NCBI GenBank assembly: GCA_037953745.1
Contig: JBAKBP010013042.1
Location: 1-64,000 of the forward strand
DNA: 64,000 bases
DNA from: Lithodes maja
Taxonomy: Eukaryota > Arthropoda > Malacostraca > Decapoda > Lithodidae
Direction: 5' to 3'
Within the stretch, counting starts at the first letter, position 1, and each line of letters opens with the position of its first letter. The notes below the pieces were generated by a model. It worked only from the letters and a program-made list of their open reading frames with translations. It searched no databases and was not told where the DNA came from. Of this stretch, positions 1 through 11,680 are shown piece by piece. A program made the translations under genes and the position numbers.

Positions 1-3000
1 CTCTCAACCATGTACTTTAACTCCTCCCGTAAAGCTGGCAACTTTACCGGGGGCACACGGTAGGGCACTGACTTGAAGGGCACATTATCACCGACGTCCA
101 CGTCGTGCGTTACCTGAGTAGTGAGACCTGGGTGTTCGGCGAAAACAGAGGGGTATGACCTGAACAGGCCTAGGACAGCAGCACCCTGGTGCTCAGGCAG
201 GTGACTTACAGCTTGCCTAGCCTCTTGTTCAGTATTCCCCGCCCACTGTTCCGCGGAAATGACACAGTCCTAGCTATCCTCCTCAGCAGCATGACTGTCC
301 CCACCTCCTTCTCCACCCTGGCCGCTGCAGGCCAGCACAGGGACAGTGAGAGGCTCTGAGGGGCGTCTCACATACTCTTTCATGAGGTTAACATGACATA
401 ACTGATGTTTTTTTCTACGGTCAGGTGTTGCAACGAGATAATCAAGGTCGGACAGTTTCTTAGCCACCACATACGGCCCAATAAACTTGGCAGAAAGGGG
501 GTGTCCAGGCAAAGGTAAAAGCAACATTACCTCCTGACCCACCGAAAACTCCCGAAGCTTCACCTTGGCGTCATACTGGTGCTTCATGACCGCCTGTGCA
601 TTAACCAAGTTATTACCTGCCGCTGCCATGCAACCTATAAGTCTCTCCCGGCTCTCAAGGATATATTTAAGTACAGACCCCGGCTTCTCTTCGCCCTCCC
701 AGATCTCTTTCACCATACTTAAAGGTCCTCTCACATTATGGCCAAAGACTAGTTGATTTGGACTGAACCCCAGGCTCTCTCCTGGGACTTCACGTGCAGC
801 GAACAGAACATACGGCAGACCCAAATCCCAATCAGTGTCATGTTCTGCACAGTAACAGCGTAGCATACTCTTCAGGGTCGAGTGCCACCGCTCCAAGACT
901 CCCTGACTCTCGGGATGGTAGGCTGACGACACTACAGAACATATACCGTGCAACTGAAGGGTTTGCTTGAACAATTTGGATGTAAAATTGCTCCCCTGGT
1001 CTGACTGCACCTCACGTGGAAATCCATAACGGGAACAGAACAATAATAAGTTTTTAACAACTGCCTTTGCCGAGCCGTTTCTCATGGGGTATGCGTCCGG
1101 GTATCTCGTAGCCACATCCATGATTGTCAACAGGAATTTATTGCCACTACTAGTAGGCGGGAAAGGGCCAACCAAATCTACTACAACTTTGCTGAACGGA
1201 GGCCCGGTGACAGGTATGGGAAACAAAGGTGCCTTCGGGATTGTCTGGTTAGGCTTCCCCGTTGTCTGGCAGGTCGCACACCCAGCCACCCATGCACAGA
1301 CATCAGCCTTGACCCCAGGCCACCAGAAAAACCTGCCCAATGCCGCCAATGTCTTTGTTACCCCCAAATGACCCGCCACCGGCACATCATGCGCCAGACA
1401 CAATAAGGACTCTCTATACTTATTTGGAACAACCACCTGGTCTACTACCCTCGCACCGCCCTCCCACTTCGATTTGGGGTCTAGAAATCTGCGGTACAAT
1501 ATCCTGTTGAGCCTAAAGAAATCTCCCGGCTTCGCATCTCCATCTTCCTCCAACTCTATGGCACCATTGCTATAACGAGCTAGGCTAGCGTCTTGCAGCT
1601 GCTGCTCACTAATGTCCCTGGGCGTCAATGCATCAAGATGGTTTTGTAATAAGACATTACCCCGGCTAGTAGGCTCTACTGCCTTAGTGGCTCTCGCTAC
1701 AGCTCTTGCCTCACGCGAAGTCTTACCCAACTCTGCCTTGTTACACACCATATCTGGGCCAGAGTCAACTCCCGTGTTTATTATAGGTCCAAGTACCGAA
1801 TCACCGAGAAGTGCAGCAGAATCAATGTCCCTTTTCCTGCCCTTAGCAACCTTCTCCTGATCCTTCCTCCACTGTCCCCGAGGTTGAGTGCTAGGCTGTG
1901 CAGGAGCCGCAGAGCGAGATCGGGTTACCACACAGGCCATCTCATCCTGTTGGCACCTCCCAACCCATTCCCGATTCTCACCATTCACGTCGGCCGCCCT
2001 CTCGGCAACGACTAAGGGTGGAGTCCCGGAAGTGGGCACCGCAAAGTCGTTGCCGAGAAGAAGGTCGACGCCCTCAACTGGCAAACACTCAACGATCCCT
2101 ACATCCAGCTCCCTGCACACCTCTCCCACTCTCAACTCCAACCTCACAAGTGGGTATGACCTCGTAGCATTTATACCCTGCACCACAACAACTCTGGCCG
2201 CATTTATCGGTTTCCCTGTGAAGTTCCTCAACAAAGTTTGCGAAGCCCCCGTATCCCTCAGCAAGTCAACCCTCCGTAGTTCACTCCCCCAGCTCACAAA
2301 CCTGTGTCCCCGATGATTACAGAAAGTGTCCCGGACAGGTGTCGAGCCTTCCGTACGCTTCTTTACCGCGTGTGCCTCAGCTGCTGACAACCTACCCCGG
2401 GCAGTTGCTGCAGCCTTCAGAGACACACCGATACTGTGAACCAATGACACCGGCTTAGCGGGAGTGTTACTAGGGCACTCACGTGAATAATGGCCTAGCT
2501 TCTGACATTTGTAACATTTCACATCCCCAATGGGCTTCTTCCCTTGTGCGGGCGAAGAAGGGGCCTGACCTTTAGTAAACGGGAGAGGCTTGTGTTTGTA
2601 GGTGTTATTAGGTGCAATGCATTTAGTGTGGTTATGTGTGTCATAGGATTTGTTATTATCGAAAACTCTGGTGGGTGGAGTATAGCGCCCCTTCTGCCCT
2701 GACTCAGCCCTCTGAGCGGCACCGCAACCACGAATCAATGATAATCTGAAGTCTGCCATCTTGGCAGCCTCCTCTACTGTCTTGGGACATTTTTCCTTAA
2801 TGTTCAGCGTTAGATCGGTTCCAGTGCATTTGTAAAACTGTTCCAGATAGAAAAGTTGCTTAATTTCCTCAGCCGACTCTGCGTGCTCGGACCGAAACCA
2901 GTTATTACCTGCATCTGTTAAGTCCTGTGCGTGCTCCATAAAACTGACGTCGCTCTTCTTATTCACGCCACGGAACTTCAATCTATAAGTTTCGGGTTGC

Positions 3001-3953
3001 AGTTCGTAGGCCCGGAGCACAGCCTCCTTCACCAGTCCATACACTACACTCTCGTCCAGTGACAGTGCATCGTAGGCTTTCAACCCCTTACCCACTAGAC
3101 GTGATGAAACTAATGCTGCCCATTTAACCTCCGGCCAGTCATACTCACGACACTTCTTTTCGAAACGAGCAAAAAACTCAGTCACTGCTGTCTCATCAAA
3201 TGCGGGTACTAACTTAATTAAATGCGAAAGTGAGTCTGTAACCCGGTGCCCACCACCGAGATGACGCCCCGTGGTCTCTACTCTAGACTTCTCGACATCC
3301 ATTTCAGCCTGGTACCTGGTTGCATCCTGATTGGCTTGGATTCTAGCAACCTCTATGCGTTCTATACTAGCCTTTTGTATCTGAGTCTCCTGCAGCTTAA
3401 TCCGTTCTATACTAGCCTGTTGACTCTCTTGCAACTTAAGCTTAGCTAGTTCTAGCTGAAATAACATCTCAGGAGACAGGCCTGGGGGGGGAGAGCACAA
3501 AATGGGGGATCCACACCGAGACGTGTTTACGGGTAAGCCAGCTTGCCATTGAGAACCCTCCTGCTGCATCGTGCTAAGACTCGCTGGCTGAGGGCGCAGC
3601 TCAGGGGTAGAGTGGAATGGAGGCTTGGAGGGAACCCCCCAAGACCCCACTCCACCCACCGCCCCATCGCCATCACCCAACAAACATGCCACCAAATTCT
3701 TCTTGGGCCAACTGTCAGGACAGTCCCGCCCCAAAACCGTGGCTAAACAGCGAAGACCGTAACAATCAATAGCCTGCAGGCGCTGTTCGGTCAAAGGTGT
3801 CTGCAAAAATGCCCGGGCATCCCTCTCTCCACTTATAACACTCCCCTCCCTAAATATCTGTTGTACTTGCTGGTCACTAGGCTGTACCGTGTTATCCTCC
3901 CCCGTAAATGATGAGTCATTAGACATAGTGCTGGTTATACAATTGCTGTTCAT
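1..3953 (-). pseudogene. gag-pol polyprotein, copy 1, one in-frame TAG, truncated by window edge
   Basis: A single frame encodes gag and pol. In order from the ATG at 3953: gag with a Gln/Glu-rich coiled-coil-like stretch (about 165-235), a CCHC knuckle (residues 480-493, CYKCQKLGHYSREC), aspartic protease (DTGAS at 567, LLLGND further on), integrase HHCC zinc domain (H..H..CATC), integrase core (VVVDLVGP, SDQGSNF, HPESQGVLERWH), a GPY/F module, then the linker to RT. The frame is broken at 270-272 by TAG where copy 2 has TGG (Trp), then continues in the same frame to position 1 at the start of RT. An alternative start is the second Met, MSNDSSF at 3926, which aligns with the MS- starts of copies 3 and 4. 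The stop sits in the linker between integrase and RT, so the upstream product would be gag-PR-INT only. Confidence 0.9.
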
Positions 3954-4185
3954 AAAAAAAAAAAAGTGCTTATTACTAATTGCAGTCTCGACTCACAAAA
4001 TGTTAAAGATGCTTGAATGACTCTACTCTAGACACCCCTAACGAAACAATCTGCAAGTCCACCAATACAATAATGACACAATAAAAATTCCTCCAATACG
4101 CAAGAAAATTCTAGCCAGCTCTACTAGGTAGCATAGAATAGTTCTCCAAAAAACATGTGATAGGATACTACTGAATCCTGTGCAA

Positions 4186-4193
4186 GGTCGCCA
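4186..4193 (-). promoter_or_regulatory. Primer binding site, copy 1
   Basis: TGGCGACC on the minus strand, three bases inside the LTR end (TAACA/AAA/TGGCGACC). It complements a tRNA 3' end reading GGTCGCCA. All four copies carry this site 2-3 nt from the LTR. The tRNA isotype cannot be told from these bases alone. Confidence 0.75.
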
Positions 4194-4196
4194 TTT

Positions 4197-6016
4197 TGTT
4201 ACGGCTGGATCGGCAATACATATTCGGGATTCTTGATCGTAGGACAGAAATGGCTTATGTGACAACGACACGCTCGATTCCAGTCCCAAATACTATATGC
4301 TCCAGACAACAAAAGCACCAACGCCCTACAGAGTTATCGTCTATGGTAACGAGGTACCTTAACTCGGCGAAAGTGTACAACAGGGGTAGGCTATGAGGCT
4401 AAACTCCCTCAGACATTTATAGGTTACGTTATTACTAAAGAAATGCAATACTCAAGAAACTACGTTAATATTAAGCCTCTAATAATGTAGAATAGAAGCA
4501 GGCTAAAGGTATGACAGTGAAATGCTAAATGACAAATGTACACGCCTACTTGAAAGCGCGTGCACTAGAATAACTGTCCCCTACTAACATGCACTAGCAT
4601 GTAGCATACAAGATGTTCATGATCCAGTAGATACCTAATAATACACATGGAAGGAACATAAATAGTAGTCACTTATTATAAGAATGAATCTATACTTGGA
4701 ATAACTAAAAGGTTGCAGGCAACAGTACTGCGCCGGTAGCCTACTACCGCATAGGCTACTTCGCTTCTCTCACTCTGTCTCCCCTCTGAGTCCGTATGCG
4801 CCCTACGCAACAGAACTCCGGACACAGCAGCAAAACGACAGTGCAGTTAATTGATACATGAAAGTATTAATAGTGTTGTCTTGTGTGTGAGTAATGTGTA
4901 TTGTAAAGTGTTGCATACATAAACTTAAAGAGAGCTGCAATGCATAGTAAAATAAAGATATAACCCACTCATCATCCCCATGTGTTCTAGCTAGCAGGCC
5001 AAGTCACAGGAACAACGAGTCCCAGCACCGAAAGCGAGAACCCAGGAAAAGACTGCAGAGAACACAAGGACAGATAAATTACGTTACTCTACTATACCGG
5101 CACTACGAGCGAGCTGTAGTCTCTGGTACTACACTCGCTCCTGGCTCGGTAGGCAAATCAAGGCTAAGTCCTCGCCCCTCTACAGACAACTCCTGGGCAT
5201 GGTCGGGCTCTTACACATGGCACTAGTCTAGTCACAAATTGGATGATGAGCTGGGCATATAACTTGTGAACATGTAGAACGTTCACCAACTATCCTCATC
5301 AAGAAGATCGCTGTTCACATTAACCCCTTAAATCTAATACATGTAAATATATGCTTGTCCTAAGAGTAATACGAGAGGTGAGTGCTGAAACTCCTTTAGG
5401 ACCTCAAGGGAAGGTTATGCATTTAAATAGAGAGAAGAATGAAATGAGAGTAATGTCGTCAGAGAGAAAGAGTGCAACCGTGAGAAGTTGGGAGAGAGGG
5501 CAAGGGATGTTAGAATCTCAAAGGTTCTAGGCAACCTAATCATGGAACACGCAGCGAGCCTCCAGGCAATGTGCAGTACGACAACATGGGCAGCCCAGGC
5601 AGCATAGGCAGGCGGCAATGGACTACCAACCCTGTCGCACCTAGCTATTTAGCGCAAGGCTGCCAACCGGTCCATACGTCTGGCAACCACCCCCCCGGCA
5701 GCGTGGCGCATTGCTACCCTCTCGCTCTGAAGCCCAACTCACTCTCTCTCTCTGAACTCCCACTGTCTTATCTATCAACTTCTCTATTGATACTACATAT
5801 TAAATGGAAGGTCTCGACATGGCTTAAAACAAAACCCACCACTGGTTAGCACATGACGAGACCTTTGCAGAGATACAAAGAACACAGTTATACGTTGTCA
5901 CACTCAATATAGGCAGCCAGCACGGTACAGCGGTACAGAGGTACCGCACAGTGGCGGTACAGTGGAGTACCAAGGAGTACAATCAGGTTGCGTTGCCACG
6001 CACTGGGTGCGTCACA
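4197..6016 (-). repeat. LTR shared by copies 1 and 2 (1820 bp)
   Basis: The minus-strand LTR starts TGTGACGCACCC (at 6016) and ends CCGTAACA (at 4197). It serves as the 3' LTR of copy 2 and the 5' LTR of copy 1. It is nearly identical to 11681-13498, with scattered substitutions and a 2-bp indel near 5650, and homologous to 13501-15306 and 61304-63119. A TATA-like TATTTAAAT lies on the minus strand near 5424-5432, about 60% into the LTR. The small ORFs inside are not conserved as proteins. Confidence 0.92.
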
Positions 6017-6027
6017 GCCCCCCCAAG
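6017..6027 (-). promoter_or_regulatory. Polypurine tract, copy 2
   Basis: On the minus strand CTTGGGGGGGC directly precedes the 3' LTR start TGTGAC. Copies 3 (AATCTTGGGGGGGG) and 4 (AATCTTGGGGGAGG) have the same purine run immediately before the LTR, so this is the plus-strand primer site of the family. Confidence 0.8.
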
Positions 6028-6297
6028 ATTTTAGATAATCGACCTTAGAAGCATTATCAAAATCTGACAGGCAACCAACCGACCTGCTACCCTTAGCTGC
6101 CACTAATTGCAAAAGGTGCACAACAACTGAAGTGTGAATTATACATGAAACACAATATCGCATGCATCATGCTACAACAATAAAGACTTACAAAACAAAA
6201 AAAAAAAATTCTCGTTTATTTTATTGTTTTATAATCTTTTTGGACGGCGTTATGATAGCCTAATTTTACTCCTGCTCAACCCACACACCGTGCACGA
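6028..6297 (-). other. 3' untranslated region of copy 2
   Basis: About 270 bp between the pol stop and the polypurine tract. It is AT-rich with an A/T homopolymer near 6199-6210. The long hairpin found in the 3' UTRs of copies 3 and 4 is not present; only a short GAGCAGGAG match remains. No ORF is supported. Confidence 0.7.
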
Positions 6298-9200
6298 CTA
6301 TCCTGGATCATCAACCCTTGATAGACAATCTGCTATCACGTTCTCACTCCCGGCAATATGCTGAATGTTGAGATTATACTCTTGGAGCATTAGGGACCAC
6401 CTGGTCAACCGCATATTCCGATTGTGAAACTGATTTAGGAATTTCAAGGGATGATGGTCCGTATAAATCGTCACTACCGGGCCGTAGGCTGGAACATAAA
6501 CTTCGAAATGTTTGAGCGACAAAACGATAGCAAGAAGCTCCTTCTCTATAGTCGAGTAATTCCTTTGTGCCGAATTAAACTTGCGAGAAAAGAAGCTCAC
6601 TGGGTGTTCCAAGCCCTCGGAATCAGTCGGCAGTAACACTGCCCCGGCACCCACACCGCTGGCATCAGTCGCCAGCTGAAAACTCCTGGAAAAGTCTGGG
6701 GCTCTCAAAATCGGATGTGTACACAGCAGGTGCTTGACTAGGTCGAAAGCCCTCTGACACTCCGCAGCCCAACAGAACTTCACTGACTTCGACAGTAGAT
6801 CAGTTAACGGTGCTAAGACAGTAGAGTATCCCCGGATGAAGCGCCTATAATAGCCTATCATACCTAGGAACCGCATGACCTGGCGCTTAGTGGTGGGCCC
6901 GGGAAACATATTGATAGCCTGTATCTTGCTCAGGGGGGGGCACACCCGGCCTAACCCGACCACGAAGCCAAGATACTGCACAGTAGCCTTTACAAACTCG
7001 CACTTCCTCAGGTTCACCACCAGCCCAGCATCGTGCAACTTCCCAAACAGGGTCTCTAAGTGCCTTAGGTGATTTTCAAAATTGTCATCATACACTATCA
7101 CGTCATCAAGGTAGACCGTGCAGTTAGGGATTTCGTCACAAATATCGTTCATCAGGTTCTGAAACGTGGCAGGTGCGTTCTTAAGCCCATAAGGCATTAC
7201 GTTACATTGGTAGGTCTTGCCATCTACCACAAAACCACAAACTTGCTTAGCTCGGTCCGACAGGGGTACTTGCCAGTAGCCTTTTACAAGATCAATTTTA
7301 GTAAGGTACTTTGCATTCCCTATCTTGTCCACGCTGTCGTCAACTCGAGGCAAAGGGTAAGGGTTGGTTGTGGTCAAGCCATTTAGCCTACGAAAATCTA
7401 TGCAGAACCGCACCTTGCCGTCAGGTTTTGGCTGCAACGTGACGGGTGATGTCCACTTCACATAACCTTCAGTGATCATCCCTCTCTCAACCATGTACTT
7501 TAACTCCTCCCGTAAAGCTGGCAACTTTACCGGGGGCACACGGTAGGGCACTGACTTGAAGGGCACATTATCACCGACGTCCACGTCGTGCGTTACCTGA
7601 GTAGTGAGACCTGGGTGTTCGGCGAAAACAGAGGGGTATGACCTGAACAGGCCTAGGACAGCAGCACCCTGGTGCTCAGGCAGGTGACTTACAGCTTGCC
7701 TAGCCTCTTGTTCAGTATTCCCCGCCCACTGTTCCGCGGAAATGACACAGTCCCAGCTATCCTCCTCAGCAGCATGACTGTCCCCACCTCCTTCTCCACC
7801 CTGGCCGCTGCAGGCCAGCACAGGGACAGTGAGAGGCTCTGAGGGGCGTCTCACATACTCTTTCATGAGGTTAACATGACATATCTGATGTTTTTTTCTA
7901 CGGTCAGGTGTTGCAACGAGATAATCAAGGTCGGACAGTTTCTTAGCCACCACATACGGCCCAATGAACTTGGCAGAAAGGGGGTGTCCAGGCAAAGGTA
8001 AAAGCAACATTACCTCCTGACCCACCGAAAACTCCCGAAGCTTCACCTTGGCGTCATACTGGTGCTTCATGACCGCCTGTGCATTAACCAAGTTATTACC
8101 TGCCGCTGCCATGCAACCTATAAGTCTCTCCCGGCTCTCAAGGATATATTTAAGTACAGACCCCGGCTTCTCTTCGCCCTCCCAGATCTCTTTCACCATA
8201 CTTAAAGGTCCTCTCACATTATGGCCAAAGACTAGTTGATTTGGACTGAACCCCAGGCTCTCTCCTGGGACTTCACGTGCAGCGAACAGAACATACGGCA
8301 GACCCAAATCCCAATCAGTGTCATGTTCTGCACAGTAACAGCGTAGCATACTCTTCAGGGTCGAGTGCCACTGCTCCAAGACTCCCTGACTCTCGGGATG
8401 GTAGGCTGACGACACTACAGAACATATACCGTGCAACTGAAGGGTTTGCTTGAACAATTTGGATGTAAAATTGCTCCCCTGGTCTGACTGCACCTCACGT
8501 GGAAATCCATAACGGGAACAGAACAATAATAAGTTTTTAACAACTGCCTTTGCCGAGCCGTTTCTCATGGGGTATGCATCCGGGTATCTCGTAGCCACAT
8601 CCATGATTGTCAACAGGAATTTATTGCCACTACTAGTAGGCGGGAAAGGGCCAACCAAATCTACTACAACTTTGCTGAACGGAGGCCCGGTGACAGGTAT
8701 GGGAAACAAAGGTGCCTTCGGGATTGTCTGGTTAGGCTTCCCCGTTGTCTGGCAGGTCGCACACCCAGCCACCCATGCACAGACATCAGCCTTGACCCCA
8801 GGCCACCAGAAAAACCTGCCCAATGCCGCCAATGTTTTTGTTACCCCCAAATGACCCGCCACCGGCACATCATGCGCCAGACACAATAAGGACTCTCTAT
8901 ACTTATTTGGAACAACCACCTGGTCTACTACCCTCGCACCGCCCTCCCACTTCGATTTGGGGTCTAGAAATCTGCGGTACAATATCCTGTTGAGCCTAAA
9001 GAAATCTCCCGGCTTCGCATCTCCATCTTCCTCCAACTCTATGGCACCATTGCTATAACGAGCTAGGCTAGCGTCTTGCAGCTGCTGCTCACTAATGTCC
9101 CTGGGCGTCAATGCATCAAGATGGTTTTGTAATAAGACATTACCCCGGCTAGTAGGCTCTACTGCCTTAGTGGCTCTCGCTACAGCTCTTGCCTCACGCG

Positions 9201-11437
9201 AAGTCTTACCCAACTCTGCCTTGTTACACACCATATCTGGGCCAGAGTCAACTCCCGTGTTTATTATAGGTCCAAGTACCGAATCACCGAGAAGTGCAGC
9301 AGAATCAATGTCCCTTTTCCTGCCCTTAGCAACCTTCTCCTGATCCTTCCTCCACTGTCCCCGAGGTTGAGTGCTAGGCTGTGCAGGAGCCGCAGAGCGA
9401 GATCGGGTTACCACACAGGCCATCTCATCCTGTTGGCACCTCCCAACCCATTCCCGATTCTCACCATTCACGTCGGCCGCCCTCTCGGCAACGACTAAGG
9501 GTGGAGTCCCGGAAGTGGGCACCGCAAAGTCGTTGCCGAGAAGAAGGTCGACGCCCTCAACTGGCAAACACTCAACGATCCCTACATCCAGCTCCCTGCA
9601 CACCTCTCCCACTCTCAACTCCAACCTCACAAGTGGGTATGACCTCGTAGCATTTATACCCTGCACCACAACAACTCTGGCCGCATTTATCGGTTTCCCT
9701 GTGAAGTTCCTCAACAAAGTTTGCGAAGCCCCCGTATCCCTCAGCAAGTCAACCCTCCGTAGTTCACTCCCCCAGCTCACAAACCCGTGTCCCCGATGGT
9801 TACAGAAAGTGTCCCGGACAGGTGTCGAGCCTTCCGTACGCTTCTTTACCGCATGTGCCTCAGCTGCTGACAACCTACCCCGGGCAGTTGCTGCAGCCTT
9901 CAGAGACACACCGATACTGTGAACCAATGACACCGGCTTAGCGGGAGTGTTACTAGGGCACTCACGTGAATAATGGCCTAGCTTCTGACATTTGTAACAT
10001 TTCACATCCCCCAATGGGCTTCTTCCCTTGTGCGGGCGAAGAAGGGGCCTGACCTTTAGTAAACGGGAGAGGCTTGTGTTTGTAGGTGTTATTAGGTGCA
10101 ATGCATTTAGTGTGGTTATGTGTGTCATAGGATTTGTTATTATCGAAAACTCTGGTGGGTGGGGTATAGCGCCCCTTCTGCCCTGACTCAGCCCTCTGAG
10201 CGGCACCGCAACCACGAATCAATGATAATCTGAAGTCTGCCATCTTGGCAGCCTCCTCTACTGTCTTGGGACATTTTTCCTTAATGTTCAGCGTTAGATC
10301 GGTTCCAGTGCATTTGTAAAACTGTTCCAGATAGAAAAGTTGCTTAATTTCCTCAGCCGACTCTGCGTGCTCGGACCGAAACCAGTTATTACCTGCATCT
10401 GTTAAGTCCCGTGCGTGCTCCATAAAACTGACGTCGCTCTTCTTATTCACGCCACGGAACTTCAATCTATAAGTTTCGGGTTGCAGTTCGTAGGCCCGGA
10501 GCACAGCCTCCTTCACCAGTCCATACACTACACTCTCGTCCAGTGACAGTGCATCGTAGGCTTTCAACCCCTTACCCACTAGACGTGATGAAACTAATGC
10601 TGCCCATTTAACCTCCGGCCAGTCATACTCACAACACTTCTTTTCGAAACGAGCAAAAAACTCAGTCACTGCTGTCTCATCAAATGCGGGTACTAACTTA
10701 ATTAAATGCGAAAGTGAGTCTGTAACCCGGTGCCCACCACCGAGATGACGCCCCGTGGTCTCTACTCTAGACGTCTCGACATCCATTTCAGCCTGGTACC
10801 TGGTTGCATCCTGATTGGCTTGGATTCTAGCAACCTCTATGCGTTCTATACTAGCCTGTTGTATCTGAGTCTCCTGCAGCTTAATCCGTTCTATACTAGC
10901 CTGTTGACTCTCTTGCAACTTAAGCTTAGCTAGTTCTAGCTGAAATAACATCTCAGGAGACAGGCCTGGGGGGGGAGAGCACAAAATGGGGGATCCACAC
11001 CGAGACGTGTTTACGGGTAAGCCAGCTTGCCATTGAGAACCCTCCTGCTGCATCGTGCTAAGACTCGCTGGCTGAGGGCCCAGCTCAGGGGTAGAGTGGA
11101 ATGGAGGCTTGGAGGGAACCCCCCAAGACCCCACTCCACCCACCGCCCCATCGCCATCACCCAACAAACATGCCACCAAATTCTTCTTGGGCCAACTGTC
11201 AGGACAGTCCCGCCCCAAAACCGTGGCTAAACAGCGAAGACCGTAACAATCAATAGCCTGCAGGCGCTGTTCGGTCAAAGGTGTCTGCAAAAATGCCCGG
11301 GCATCCCTCTCTCCACTTATAACACTCCCCTCCCTAAATATCTGTTGTACTTGCTGGTCACTAGGCTGTACCGTGTTATCCTCCCCCGTAAATGATGAGT
11401 CATTAGACATAGTGCTGGTTATACAATTGCTGTTCAT
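6298..11437 (-). pseudogene. gag-pol polyprotein, copy 2, 1-bp frameshift at the zinc knuckle
   Basis: Gag starts at 11437 (MNSN...) and reads to a frameshift near 10009-10013, where copy 2 has one extra C in a C run (CATCCCCCAAT against CATCCCCAAT in copy 1). The gag frame then ends at 9962. Pol continues in the other frame from DVKCYKCQ to the stop at 6298. Domain order is knuckle, protease (DTGAS), integrase HHCC and D,D,E core, GPY/F, RT (KWTSPVTLQPKPDGKVRFC, motif A DLVKGYWQ, catalytic YLDDVIV), RNase H (ATDASGVGAGAVL, EKELLAIV, YTDHHPL), ending SRVDDPG. The apparent start at 10215 is an antiphase artefact. Because copy 1 reads straight through, the frameshift looks like a mutation or a sequencing error in a homopolymer rather than programmed shifting. 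Confidence 0.9.
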
Positions 11438-11669
11438 AAAAAAAAAAAAGTGCTTATTACTAATTGCAGTCTCGACTCACAAAATGTTAAAGATGCTTGA
11501 ATGACTCTACTCTAGACACCCCTAACGAAACAATCTGCAAGTCCACCAATACAATAATGACACAATAAAAATTCCTCCAATACGCAAGAAAATTCTAGCC
11601 AGCTCTACTAGGTAGCATAAAATAGTTCTCCAAAAAACATGTGATAGGATACTACTGAATCCTGTGCAA

Positions 11670-11677
11670 GGTCGCCA
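11670..11677 (-). promoter_or_regulatory. Primer binding site, copy 2
   Basis: TGGCGACC on the minus strand, three bases from the 5' LTR end, identical in sequence and offset to copy 1. Confidence 0.75.
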
Positions 11678-11680
11678 TTT

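Larger units (their letters stand above)
1..6016 (-). mobile_element. Gmr1-like Ty3/Gypsy LTR element, copy 1 (3' part outside window)
   Basis: Minus-strand LTR retrotransposon. Its 5' LTR is 4197-6016, the primer site is 4186-4193, the leader 3954-4185, and the gag-pol frame runs from 3953 to the window edge, where RT has just begun. Position 1 corresponds to about 7484 in copy 2, so the rest of RT, RNase H and the 3' LTR lie outside the window. The LTR is shared with copy 2 as that copy's 3' LTR, so the two form a tandem LTR-internal-LTR-internal array. This is the usual product of recombination between LTRs or of insertion into an LTR. Confidence 0.9.

Noticed and set aside
1888..2316. Open frames antisense to gag-pol (also 9371-9922, 56485-56775 and similar)
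   Set aside because: Repeated in each copy only because the sense strand is conserved; no domain or start context.
9962..10215. Programmed frameshift between gag and pol in copy 2
   Set aside because: Copies 1 and 4 encode gag-pol in one frame at the same place, so the extra C in copy 2 is a lesion or an error.
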